The notes under the pieces were generated by a model. It saw nothing but the letters and a program-made list of their open reading frames with translations, was not told the origin of the DNA and did no database searches. From the NCBI RefSeq assembly GCF_907165205.1, contig NC_058189.1, positions 13,762,001 to 13,826,000 on the forward strand: DNA of 64,000 nt. Reading direction: 5' to 3'. This DNA comes from Coccinella septempunctata. Taxonomy: Eukaryota > Arthropoda > Insecta > Coleoptera > Coccinellidae. Below are positions 1 through 9,699 of this stretch, in pieces. The translations under genes were made by a program, and so were the position numbers. Numbering within the stretch: position 1 is the stretch's first letter; every line of letters starts with the position of its first letter.

Positions 1-1928
1 CATAGGTTGTTCCAATTGATTGCTAAACTTATTTCCCTAGAATTGCAAACCATAGTCCTAATATTTTGAACCTCTTCCTGACGACCGATCCAGAACCGTA
101 GGATGTCGATGTCCCGTCTCCCTTCAGTAGGTAACTCAGACCGCGCAGGGGTTGAGGAGGTATAGTATATGTGACGATAACATAGAGTTGTCACTTCGTA
201 GAATCGAATGGCACTCCAATTCAGCCGGCTGCCAAAGTCTTCGATATTATATCAGTATCTTCCGAAGGACCGCAAGATACTTTTCCAACAAGAACAATAC
301 TGAGGCCGACGAAAGCACTACCGCGGTCATTCAGTGTAGAAGCACTACCAGAATATCTAGACCCAACCAAATGCCACAATCACCAAAGAATGTGACCTAG
401 CACTCAGGAAAAATAAAAGTTCACAGGAGATTCCATCAACACTCCACACCCCAGACCAATGAAACTGACTACAATGGCCTAAACATCTAGAACAGGACCT
501 TTGACGAAGCCAATGAGAAGTTTTTATTAATTTTATCAAATATGGACTCGCGTATTCTGGACACTTGTTAAACACTTGAGTAAAATTTCACATCAAGATC
601 GTTTCCTCCACTTATGGATGATCTCTCATATATAGCAAAAGAACCTCTCCCGAAGGTGAGAAGAGGGCCTGTATCCAGCTGATACTACCTTCCAACTACC
701 CTTACTATCCATAATAAAAAAAAAGTCCTGGAGTAATATACCCACTCTGAAATACAGAACGCTACAAACAGATACATGACAGGCAGTATGAATCATACAC
801 ACACACAGCTGCCTGATTCCTTGCGAATTTTTAATCGATATTTCGCGAGACTTTCTCTGGCACAACCAGGTGGTCAACTTCTGGAAAGAAGCTGAGACTT
901 TTCTTCAGAGCTCGAAAATATTTTTCACCGTATTACTTGGAAGTACTCTACAAGGACCAAATAGGACCGGGATTATAGACGAGGTGCAGCGCCACCTTTA
1001 TTCATTCAGCTTGACCTCTGAAGGAGGGCTATTTCCTATTAATCTGATAAGTCACTCGAACGTTGCCAAACGTATTGATACTCTGCAGCGCAGCCGCGCT
1101 ATGGCCAATCCTTAAGTATTCAACAGATACTTACATGGCCGATGTTCTCTGGAGTTGACTTTTATTATGCTTGTGCCATAGCCAGAGAAAGAGGTCAGAA
1201 GTACTAGCCGAACAGCTTAATCTTAATGATATACAATAGAGTTTCGGACATGTAGAACGGCTCAAATCGAACGCAATTTCAAACCTAGCTAAGGCACTAA
1301 GACTCTGGAACTCATATTTTCCCGGTGAGAATTGACTTGCGGACCCTCAAGTATCATAATAATAGGCAGACGAGACCGTTTGGCCAATGTCGAAATGCTC
1401 ACAATAGGTTAACAGAAGAAGGAAGACTTTCCATTATATCGCGACCAAAGATTATGGAGTAGAAAGATAGGAAACGAAGCGACCAAATACAGTTGGGACA
1501 ATTGGAAATTTAGCGAGAATCATAGAGAATGTCTCTGGCGAGAATATTGCGGCTTAGAAGCACAGATTTCAATGCTATGATCTCTAATTCGGAATGCGGA
1601 TTGGCTCACGTCACGTCACGTGACCAAATCCGCCATATTCTTGCTAAAACGATGAAAAACGAGACCACAATTGTCGCCACTGTCTCGTTAGAATCACTGT
1701 ACGACTAAAGTGATGTGAGCACCATCTGTGTTTCAAAAGTGTTTTTAAGGCCCTAAGACTGGTTAAAATATTAATTCGAGGAACATTTGCAGAAACATAT
1801 GAAATTTTGTGAGATTTCAGATATCCATTTTGATCAAAGAGGTTTTGAATGTTTTGATTCTCGTACCGCCTTTTGTTTGAAGGGCCTATTTAGGGGAAAT
1901 TCCATTCAAAGATTCTCAATTTAGCTGG
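1..1928. other. No recognisable gene
   Basis: Only short open frames (80 aa or less) on both strands, none of which I recognise. The reading frames around 1100-1600 look like decayed mobile-element sequence but no family motif can be named. A short (CA)n run lies near 796. Confidence 0.5.
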
Positions 1929-2121
1929 AGAGCTAGTGAACCCTGGGAGTAACGGTCTCCCTGTAAGGTTAGAAATTTGTATACTTACGATTTATGACAT
2001 GCTAAGAGCAATAGCCATGACCTGGCAGGCGTCAGCCCTGCACGTCATCGGCCCCTTTATTTTTTGGACTGTTAAGTAAATTGAGTTTCAAAACTTGTTT
2101 CTGTAAATTTGAAAATTTAAT

Positions 2122-2242
2122 AGGATAAAGTTTATTTATTGTACATCTTAAAAAAAAATTGACAGGCGATTACAATAAGCAGAAGTATATGACAGATCAA
2201 TTAGAAAACGTACAGTTGATGAGGTAAAATAAACTTTATCCT
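2122..2242. mobile_element. Small TIR element nested in left palindrome arm
   Basis: Ends AGGATAAAGTTTATTTA and TAAAATAAACTTTATCCT form about 17-bp inverted repeats around roughly 85 bp. The reciprocal copy is at 3881-4001. Confidence 0.5.
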
Positions 2243-2443
2243 GTATACTTAAAATTTTTATATGTTTTCAAGTAAACGTCTCAGAGTAAATATGTACAAT
2301 GCCAGGCGGTTTTGAACAGCATAAGACCTTGACAGGCGAGGGGACAGCTGCTAATGGCGTGCAAATAAGAAATGTTACATGAACGCATACAGTAAATGCA
2401 ATGTATTTTATTGGGTTTTATGCAATCTACATTATTTTTAACA

Positions 2444-3127
2444 TTAATTTTCTTCAGCATCATCCGAAATTTCGCTATCAATGTTTTCATCATCATCTGA
2501 TTCTTCAACAATGTTTTCCTCATCTGAAAATAGTAAAAAAAAATATTTTAATGAATCAATAAGGTTGTTAAGAATTAAATATCAAGCTCAATTACATAGG
2601 ACTGATGCGTATTAAATGTTACGGAATAAAATAGTTGTATGTTACCTGAAATGCTTTCCTCAGTTTCAGTCGATTGTGCTGTGGCAGTATCAGCAGGTCC
2701 TTGTAAAAGTATGTCGAATATAGAAGATGGAACCGTATTCCCCTCAAACCAATTAAATTCGTGACGACTATCAATCAAGTTCCAACCGTTATTTTCAGGT
2801 GTATGAATTGTTGGTTCTTTTAAATTACAATTTCGCATTATATTTGTAATGTAATGCAATTCTCAATAATTGTTGATGTAGTTCACGTTTGCAGGGTGGT
2901 AAATTCGATGAATCATAGCTTACTACTTTTTTCATAAACACTTTAGGATTATTTGTGTTGTACGTAGCAAGGAACTTTTCATAACCTGCATTATTTAACT
3001 TTGAACATTTCAAACCATACATTTGGCATACAAATTACTCTAGTATCGGGAAAATTTTTTCTTTCTTCTGTACTATTTCTGCGTTTCCTAATTCTTTGAA
3101 TGCCTTCTGATATACACTCGATTTCTG
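2444..3127 (-). pseudogene. 3' end of a multicopy insect element-borne gene, left arm copy
   Basis: Reading the minus strand, codons for QKAFKELGNAEIV, MYGLKCSKLNNAGYEKFL, SYDSSNLPPCKRELHQQLLR, NNGWNLIDSRHEFNWFEG and VPSSIFDILLQ follow one another, then a GT-AG intron (2645-2524, donor after the codon ISG, acceptor TTTTCAG) and an acidic tail exon rich in D and E ending at 2446-2444. The layout (a small Cys/Leu-rich domain, LPPC, a xGW motif, then an acidic tail) resembles the C-terminus of uncharacterised proteins present in many copies in insect genomes; I cannot name the family. A frame change after QQLLRI breaks the first exon and an in-frame stop is present in the spacer part, so it is a pseudogene. 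Known from family memory: only the general resemblance. Inferred: it is transposon cargo or transposon-encoded. Confidence 0.6.
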
Positions 3128-3147
3128 CAATATTTGCACGTTATGCA

Positions 3148-3696
3148 CGTTATGAAAAGTTCCTTGCTACGTACAACACAAATAATCCTAAAGTGTTTAT
3201 GAAAAAAGTAGTAAGCTATGATTCATCGAATTAACCACCCTGCAAACGTGAACTACATCAACAATTATTGAGAATTGCATTACATTACAAATATAATGCG
3301 AAATTGTAATTTAAAAGAAACAACAATTCCTACACCTAAAAATAACGGTTGGAACTTGATTGATAGTCGTCACGAATTTAATTGGTTTGAGGGGAATACG
3401 GTTCCATCTTCTATATTCGACATACTTTTACAAGGACCTGCTGATACTGCCACAGCACAATCGACTGAAACTGAGGAATGCATTTCAGGTAACATACAAC
3501 TATTTTATTCCGTAACATTTAATACGCATCAGTCCTATGTAATTGAGCTTGATATTTAATTCTTAACAACCTTATTGATTCATTAAAATATTTTTTTTTA
3601 CTATTTTCAGATGAGGAAAACATTGTTGAAGAATCAGATGATGATGAAAACAGTGATAGCGAAATTTCGGATGATGCTGAGGAGAATGAATGTTAA
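3148..3696 (+). pseudogene. 3' end of the same gene, right arm copy
   Basis: Inverted copy of the gene end at 2444-2985. It begins abruptly at the inner palindrome boundary (…YEKFLATYNTNNPKVFM), shows an additional stop (TAA) in place of Leu in SSNLPPC, shares the same frame change after QQLLRI, then reads HYITNIMRNCNLKE through NNGW and FDILLQ. The intron (3489-3610) has intact GT and AG signals, and the acidic exon 3611-3696 (DEENIVEESDDDENSD…) ends in TAA. A 94-aa stretch differs from the left copy at only about five residues. The shared frame change shows the gene was already broken before the inverted duplication, or that the arms have been homogenised since. Confidence 0.6.
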
Positions 3697-3880
3697 AAAT
3701 AATGTAGATTGCATAAAACCCAATAAAATACTGTATGCGTTCATGTAACATTTCTTATTTGCACGCCCTTAGCAGCTGTCCCCTCGCCTGTCAAGGTCTT
3801 ATGCTGTTCAAAACCACCTGGCATTGTACATATTTACTCTGAGACGTTTACTTGAAAACATATAAAAATTTTAAGTATAC

Positions 3881-4001
3881 AGGATAAAGTTTATTTTACC
3901 TCATCAACTGTACGTTTTCTAATTGATCTGTCATATACTTCTGCTTATTGTAATCGCCTGTCAATTTTTTTTTAAGATGTGCAATAAATAAACTTTATCC
4001 T
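3881..4001. mobile_element. Small TIR element nested in right palindrome arm
   Basis: Mirror copy of the element at 2122-2242, with the same AGGATAAAGTTTATTT and AAATAAACTTTATCCT ends. Its presence at the same place in both arms means it was inserted before the arm was duplicated. Confidence 0.5.
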
Positions 4002-4197
4002 ATTAAATTTTCAAATTTACAGAAACAAGTTTTGAAACTCAATATACTTAACAGTCCAAAAAATAAAGGGGCTGATGACGTGCAGGGCTGACGCCTGCCA
4101 GGTCATGGCTATTGCTCTTAGCATGTCATAAATCGTAATTATACAAATTTCTAACCTTACAGGGTGACCGTTACTCCCAGGGTTCACTAGCTCTTGG

Positions 4198-5908
4198 ACT
4201 AATTGCTACTCCTTCAATATATTCAGAAATGCCAAGGATTTTTTGATTTCGTTTTATGCATCGAATGACTGTCAAATTGTTTGGAAAATCAAAGTTTTAT
4301 GAAACCTGCTGTAAGTGTTTTGTTCATTCATTCATCAATTTGTATGTTGTGTCATAAAGATACCAAATCATAAAGAAATCATAAAGAAACTATACTGACG
4401 GGCTAACATATACAGGTCTCGTGTTATACCTCTGTGAGGTTTTTTATTTGTAGTTCCGCAAATTCTGTAAATAATAGGTATGTGAGTAACTGAAATTGGT
4501 ATGCTATGGTATATTGAATATTGGTTCATATTGATTTCTGATATAAACTGTACAAATTCCACTGAGTTTATAATATCTAAAAAACGTATTGCGCAGAAAT
4601 AACACCTTTGACGTATAGCAGATCAAAGGAGTTGTCCTAGTCAAAGCTCTATTCGTTGTTTATATATTGCAAATAAAAATATAGCTCATCCGACAGAGTA
4701 TTTTCCTCGATATCAATTGATTCCAAACAATGTTCAGATGAAAACTACCATCCTAGTCACAAAACAAAACCATACTTTTATTACATACTGTGTAGACAAC
4801 GTGATGACAACTTTAGGAACTGCAATTACCATAGGAATATTTTTTATTGCGAAAAAAAAAAATTTTCATGAAAATATCAAAGAAAAATAATGGAACGATT
4901 AATTTCAAGGAAACCAAAGATAATTCATTCAGGTATTTATTCCGTGCGAGGTCATCAGGAGCGGCTTTCAAACAGCTTTTGAAGATTCCAGTGTCTGTTA
5001 TGCATCTCCAAAATGTATAGTATGGTGAGCCCGAGGCTAAAGGTCATCAAAAATTGTTTTCCATTCATGAAGACGCTTTAAAGACTAAGGGCCGGCAGTG
5101 CAAATTCAAGAGATCGGCCTCTCCTTCTATGCTTGATGTCTTTCCTATTAGGGGGTCCCTGACATTTTACCCGTCTTCCGCCTTATTGTTGCGCCGCTGA
5201 GTGCCGGCTTATTGATTTTCTCTGTGAAGTTATCCCCCGGTGCTGGTGTCGTGTCCTTGTTACACCAATGATGTTCAGCGAAAAATCGCGATTTATGTCC
5301 ATCAGGCCAGAAGCGTAAGATTCTAAAATCGACCAATTATGAAAAATTACAACCAAAGAATTTATTGCTGGAAAGGCGCCAGATATCTCCCAATACGAAT
5401 ATCCTAGGTTTTTCCCCTTTTCTGAGCGCAATAAGTAGGTAAGACAAAATATGCCCCTAAAGATGTTTTCGTGATTCATATCTCCTATAGGTGTGAAAAT
5501 ATGGAAAAATGTTTCATATAAATATTGTAGACTGTAGAGCATTAAATTTTGCGACAAATGAGACCAGATGCATGTATTTTTCGGACTAATCGTTTCCGTT
5601 ATGCAGGTTCTCAAAGCTAGGAAATATATTCGTTATAATATTAGTTATTCTATGAGCTGATATGATATGTTGACAATATGTATATGTATAGAGTAAGGTT
5701 CCTCCTATTGAGGGATTCTCTTAATTTTCCATCAGAGGTCAGCTTAAAATGACCAGACGTCCGTCATTGGGACGGACAGTCCGTCAATCGTCCAAGAAAT
5801 CCGTCACTGGAAAACGTCCGTCAAAATGTACGAAGTTTTTGGGTCAATTCAGATTACATTTGGAGGCAAAAGAGATATTTGTCTGTATGTTTCGCGTCCC
5901 CAATATTA
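4198..5908. other. No recognisable gene; decayed repeat sequence
   Basis: The longest open frame (5183-5614, minus, 143 aa) has no motif I recognise and overlaps other short frames. At 5750-5830 the pattern GACGTCCGTCATTGGGACGG followed by repeated CCGTCA words resembles termini of hAT-type elements seen in insects; this is a weak impression only. Confidence 0.4.
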
Positions 5909-6468
5909 TGATGAAAGTATTGTAGCGGGTTGCTAGGACAGGTGTAGCAGGTAAGTATATACTAGGAGTTCACCTAACGTTTCGCCAACTTTATTTTGGC
6001 TTCATCAGAGGCTGAAAATTCATCAGGTCGTTTAAATAACGACCTAATAATGACATTTCATTAGGTAGAACGTAGTCTGACTGCATAGTGATGAAAAATA
6101 AATCCTTAATTTAAATTAATATAAAACTTACTCCGTGTACTCGATTCATGATTCCGAGATTAAGAATTTTGACAAAGGTGAAAAATAAGAGACTGTAAGT
6201 GTTTCCCAATAAAACCTTGTAATACCGTTGTGCCTGTGAAGATGTTATTTTGATATAATTGTGTAATTGTGTTGTCGTGTATTTTAATATTGTATGCTTT
6301 AATGACTTAAATTTTAATGTTGTACATGTTAAATTTCTGCAAATTTGTAATTTCCGTATTTTCAGCCTCTGATGAAGCCAAAATAAAGTTGGCGAAACGT
6401 TAGGTGAACTCCTAGTATATACTTACCTGCTACACCTGTCCTAGCAACCCGCTACAATACTTTCATCA
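5909..6468. mobile_element. TIR element with 110-bp arms bearing hammerhead-like cores
   Basis: Left arm 5909-6018 and right arm 6358-6468 are near-perfect inverted copies (outer end TGATGAAAGTATTGTAGCGG). The centre is AT-rich and has no coding frame. In the right arm on the plus strand, CTGATGA (6369-6375) is followed by a GCCAA/TTGGC stem with a 7-nt loop and then GAAA (6394-6397); the left arm has the same on the minus strand. That is the arrangement of the conserved core of hammerhead ribozymes, which are known in Penelope-like elements and retrozymes. The 40 bp on either side of the element resemble each other, suggesting a long, diverged target duplication. Confidence 0.75.
6369..6397 (+). 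ncRNA. Hammerhead ribozyme-like core (right arm)
   Basis: CTGATGA, stem II GCCAA…TTGGC, then GAAAC. Departures from the canonical core: one extra A between CTGATGA and stem II. Stem III after GAAA would be GTT…AAC with a bulged C, and I find no good stem I partner for the bases before CTGATGA. It may be a decayed ribozyme or a coincidence of the repeat; the mirrored copy lies at 6008-5980 on the minus strand. Confidence 0.35.
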
Positions 6469-8049
6469 AAAGAGATATTGTACGCATGTTTCAAGTTACA
6501 AACATAAAAGAATGTTTAATGCAGCAGCGTTTTCCTCCCCAACCAAATATTTGAGACATTCAAATTTTGGGGATGAAGAAAGCTTCTCTAGCAACTCCTG
6601 AAGCCGCCTCCTTATTCCACAACCATTATATTAATATTATTATATTTTCGTTTTTGTGTTGTGATAAACTTTTATTATTTCTCTATTATTTCAATAAATT
6701 ATTTTTTTTATCACCATACAGGGTAGGAAACTGAGTAGCTGGAAGTATATACAGGGTTAAAAATATCTGTGAAATTCGAAAAATTGAGTAGGTACTTTGA
6801 CTGAATGTAACTCAAAAGTTCCACAGATGTTTAGTGATTTATTTAGTAATTCTGAAGGTAATTTTGTTTTTCCAGGGGTGGCAGAGCTCATTATGAAAAC
6901 TTAAAATTGTTTTATTTTTTATCAGGGCTTAATAAAAAAAAATGGTTCAGGAAAAATGTTTCTTTTACCTCAAGAATCTATACTGTTAAAATATTTTTAC
7001 GATTCAAAGACTCGCCCTGTATATATAAATATATACATTCCCAAGGTCCGTCCCTCATTGAACTGGGGATAATCTGGACAGCCTAGGTCAGCTGGCCATT
7101 TCTTTTGCAATATTATTGGCATCTTCTTGCTTGAATATTGTCTCGTAATAAGGGTTGATGTTGGCCTTCCAGTCGTAGATAATGGTTTTTGCTTTTGATT
7201 TTTATGAATCCTTGAGCTTAGAATATTTTCAGATCTTTATGTACAGCGTTTGATTGGGTACATACCACGATACATTAGAGCTACCCTTCCCAAAATCTTG
7301 GACTCTGCCATCTTTGTATGTCAGCTCTATAGATTTTCTGGCAACTCCCCAAATTTCTTCCAAAAACATTGACAACGTGCATCTCGGAAACGAAGACATG
7401 AGCAAGGGAAGAAGAAGTCTCCTGATAAACCCATTCGTTTATTGACGGCTGAGCACCGCCTCCATCACTGGTCACAGGTCACTATATGGTACTCTATTCA
7501 ATTTAAGTGGCAGAAACTGCAGTAACCATAAATAACCAAAAACAAAGAAATTCGTGGACGATGGTAATCTCTGGTTCAATCTCATAAAATCTCGTTCACC
7601 TCTCTATTAATTGTATTTTTAAGTCCTGGAATTTACTATCAGACAGCAGCCGAACGTAAACAAGGCTCTGACCTCGATCAACTAACTTTGATTCGTCGAT
7701 CACTTCATTTACCTAATTTCAAAGAAGTGCTATTCAGTTTAAAACCGATTGAAAGGGGGATGAAGTAGAAGGTGGCAATGCCAAGCTCACTGACAGGAAT
7801 CGGTCGATTAGCAGTCGCGCACAGAACAGACCCATCTTGACTTACTTTATGGCAGTCGCGTAGCATAAATAATTGGTAAAGTTATAGAGAAGACTCACAA
7901 TACCTTCAACTTTGGTGCGAAAACGTTCTTCATCTAATGACTATATCATTGAAAGTGCTGAAGATACTTTCATGAATTGGTCGAGTTAGTAGAGATGACA
8001 AGTAGATTATTCAAATTTATTATCAACTAGAGTATCATGCACAGATCGA
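6469..8049. other. No recognisable gene
   Basis: AT-rich sequence. Around 6716-7025 there are ACAGGGT and CCCTGTATATA words typical of the ends of small insect TIR elements, and 7254-7475 holds two overlapping short frames with no recognisable motif. No intact gene is visible. Confidence 0.4.
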
Positions 8050-8592
8050 GAGTCGTCATCAAAAAAGTGCAGAAATCTTTCAGTATTTCGTTGGTTAGAC
8101 TCTCTTATCCTACAGCACTGGATAGCTTCCTGGAACAACTCCCAAAGAACTAAGATATTTGATATTGTGAGTGAACCGGAGGTTGTGCGATGTGGCGTTC
8201 CCCAAGGAACTGTTTTGGGTGGTTTGATCCAAATCTATTCTCAGTCGACGAGTCTAATCACACTTCCTGCCGATTTCATTGAATAGTTCACAAAAGCCGA
8301 ACTTTGAAACACTGTTCTTCCTCTTCGACAGTATAGTAATAAAAGTAGTGAGATCCGTTATTTGACAGATATAAATTCCCAACGATTTACTTGGGAATTT
8401 ATATTGATCGTCATCTGAGATGGGATGTGCACAGCATGGAATTATATACATAAGAGATTGAGAAAAATCATATACCTACAGAATTCGTTTGGCCGGGAAT
8501 TTTTTTCCTAAGGATTTATGTTTCACTGTTTATAGCAGTCAGTATTATAATATGGAATTCGTGCGGTTTGACAAAATAGTTATTTTCCTATC

Positions 8593-8695
8593 AAGTGCGG
8601 AAAGTGATACTTGCCCGCACGAAACTGCCGTTGCCCGAACGATGCGAAGCAGAGTTCGTGAAGCAGTTGAGTGCGGGCAAGACACTTTCCGCAAG
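8593..8695. mobile_element. Hairpin MITE inside the non-LTR element
   Basis: Arms AAGTGCGGAAAGTGATACTT and GACACTTTCCGCAAG with matching internal GCCCGCAC/GTGCGGGC words; nearly the whole 103 bp folds back on itself. Confidence 0.5.
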
Positions 8696-8706
8696 AGTTA
8701 GGAACA

Positions 8707-9050
8707 ATATTTTTTCTACAAGCGCTTGAAATATATAAATGTATCCATTTCACGAAACAGATCATATCTCATTTGATTAATTCATTCATATATAATGACA
8801 GACGTAATTCTGCATGTCGTTACTATGGGTTTCTCATCGTTGACGTTCTGTGCATAGAAACGTGATAGAATTTAATTTACTCTATAATATTAGCGTGCGG
8901 GAAAAACCCCTGCTAATCCATTCCCGCACGCAAATGCGTGCGGGAAAGAAATAGCAGGCGTTTTTCCCGCACCTTTTGGGAAGTGACTCTTTGCAACTTG
9001 GAATGCGTGCGGGAAAAAGGGTGAACGCGCACGCTTGTAGAAAAAATATT
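8707..9050. mobile_element. TIR element with AATATTTTTTCTACAAGCG ends
   Basis: AATATTTTTTCTACAAGCG at 8707-8725 is mirrored by CGCTTGTAGAAAAAATATT ending near 9050 (with a small offset). The interior contains several GTGCGGGAAA words in both orientations. It separates two parts of the surrounding retrotransposon frame, so it was inserted after that element. Confidence 0.45.
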
Positions 9051-9699
9051 ATATCACTGTTGAGAGAGCACAGGAACGACTTATAAAAATCCTATTCAAG
9101 AAACATCGGCTGTACTCCAGTGATAAATTGTTCAAGGAATTGACAATAATGGACTCGAGGCAGTTATACATAAAAAGTTGGGTATTATCGATCCCCAAAA
9201 AGCGTCAGTTGGTCCTTTTGTGTTCTGCTTATAACACAAGGCAGACACAAAATGTAATGTTGATAGGATTCAGAGTTGCCAGGGAGAAGATAAGATCTTC
9301 TACTCTTTATAGATTACCACAGATCCACAGTATTGTTCCCACCTATCTGAAGAGCCCACAAAGCTACCTTTCTCTGAAGCGTGGAACAGACCACTGGTTG
9401 TTTGACTGCAAAACATTCATGAAATTTTCTGATGGTTGATTATATTCTTTAGCATTGTGTTTATAATTCCATGCAGCTGATCTGCTTTAATTGGATAGAG
9501 TGAAGCCTTAGATGACTTTTCTGAGCTCTCTCGAATTTTTGAATTGTATTGTATGCTGTTGAATACAAATTATTATTATTAGCCATAGAGGTATGTTGGA
9601 TACCATACTGATACTGATTGCTAGGTGTGTTGGACGGACTAACCCAAACCTGCCACCGCGACCAACGGTCTATTGTAGCACACAAGCATGCTCAAAGAG

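Larger units (their letters stand above)
1929..4197. repeat. Giant inverted repeat (about 1.05-kb arms, about 160-bp spacer)
   Basis: The sequence 1929-2985 reappears as its reverse complement at 3148-4197 with few differences. Outer ends are GAGCTAGTGAACCCTGGGAG on the left and its complement on the right; inner ends meet at CGTTATGAAAAGTTCC. Each arm holds, from outside in, a noncoding stretch, a small nested TIR element, and the 3' end of the same spliced coding sequence. The spacer (2986-3147) continues the left arm's reading frame upstream, so the left arm is the original and the right arm an inverted copy of its 3' half. This is best read as a foldback derivative of a larger DNA transposon in which one end was duplicated in inverse orientation. 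The autonomous family is not identified. Confidence 0.85.
8050..9570 (+). mobile_element. Decayed non-LTR retrotransposon 3' half
   Basis: Plus-strand translation shows reverse transcriptase landmarks in order: RCGVPQGTVLG (8190-8220), LGIYIDRHLRWDVH (about 8390-8435), a segment reading VYSSQYYNMEFVRF (about 8525-8570), then, after nested hairpin elements (about 8590-9050), ERAQERLIKIL-like sequence and a terminal domain 9128-9439 ending MKFSDG-stop. Frames shift repeatedly and a stop interrupts the thumb region. The fragment ends in AT-rich sequence with ATT repeats at 9570-9580. The order and spacing are those of a Jockey/CR1-group pol C-terminus; the exact clade is uncertain. Confidence 0.65.

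Noticed and set aside
5183..5614. 143-aa minus-strand frame as a gene
   Set aside because: No recognisable motif, no splice context and surrounded by decayed repeat sequence.
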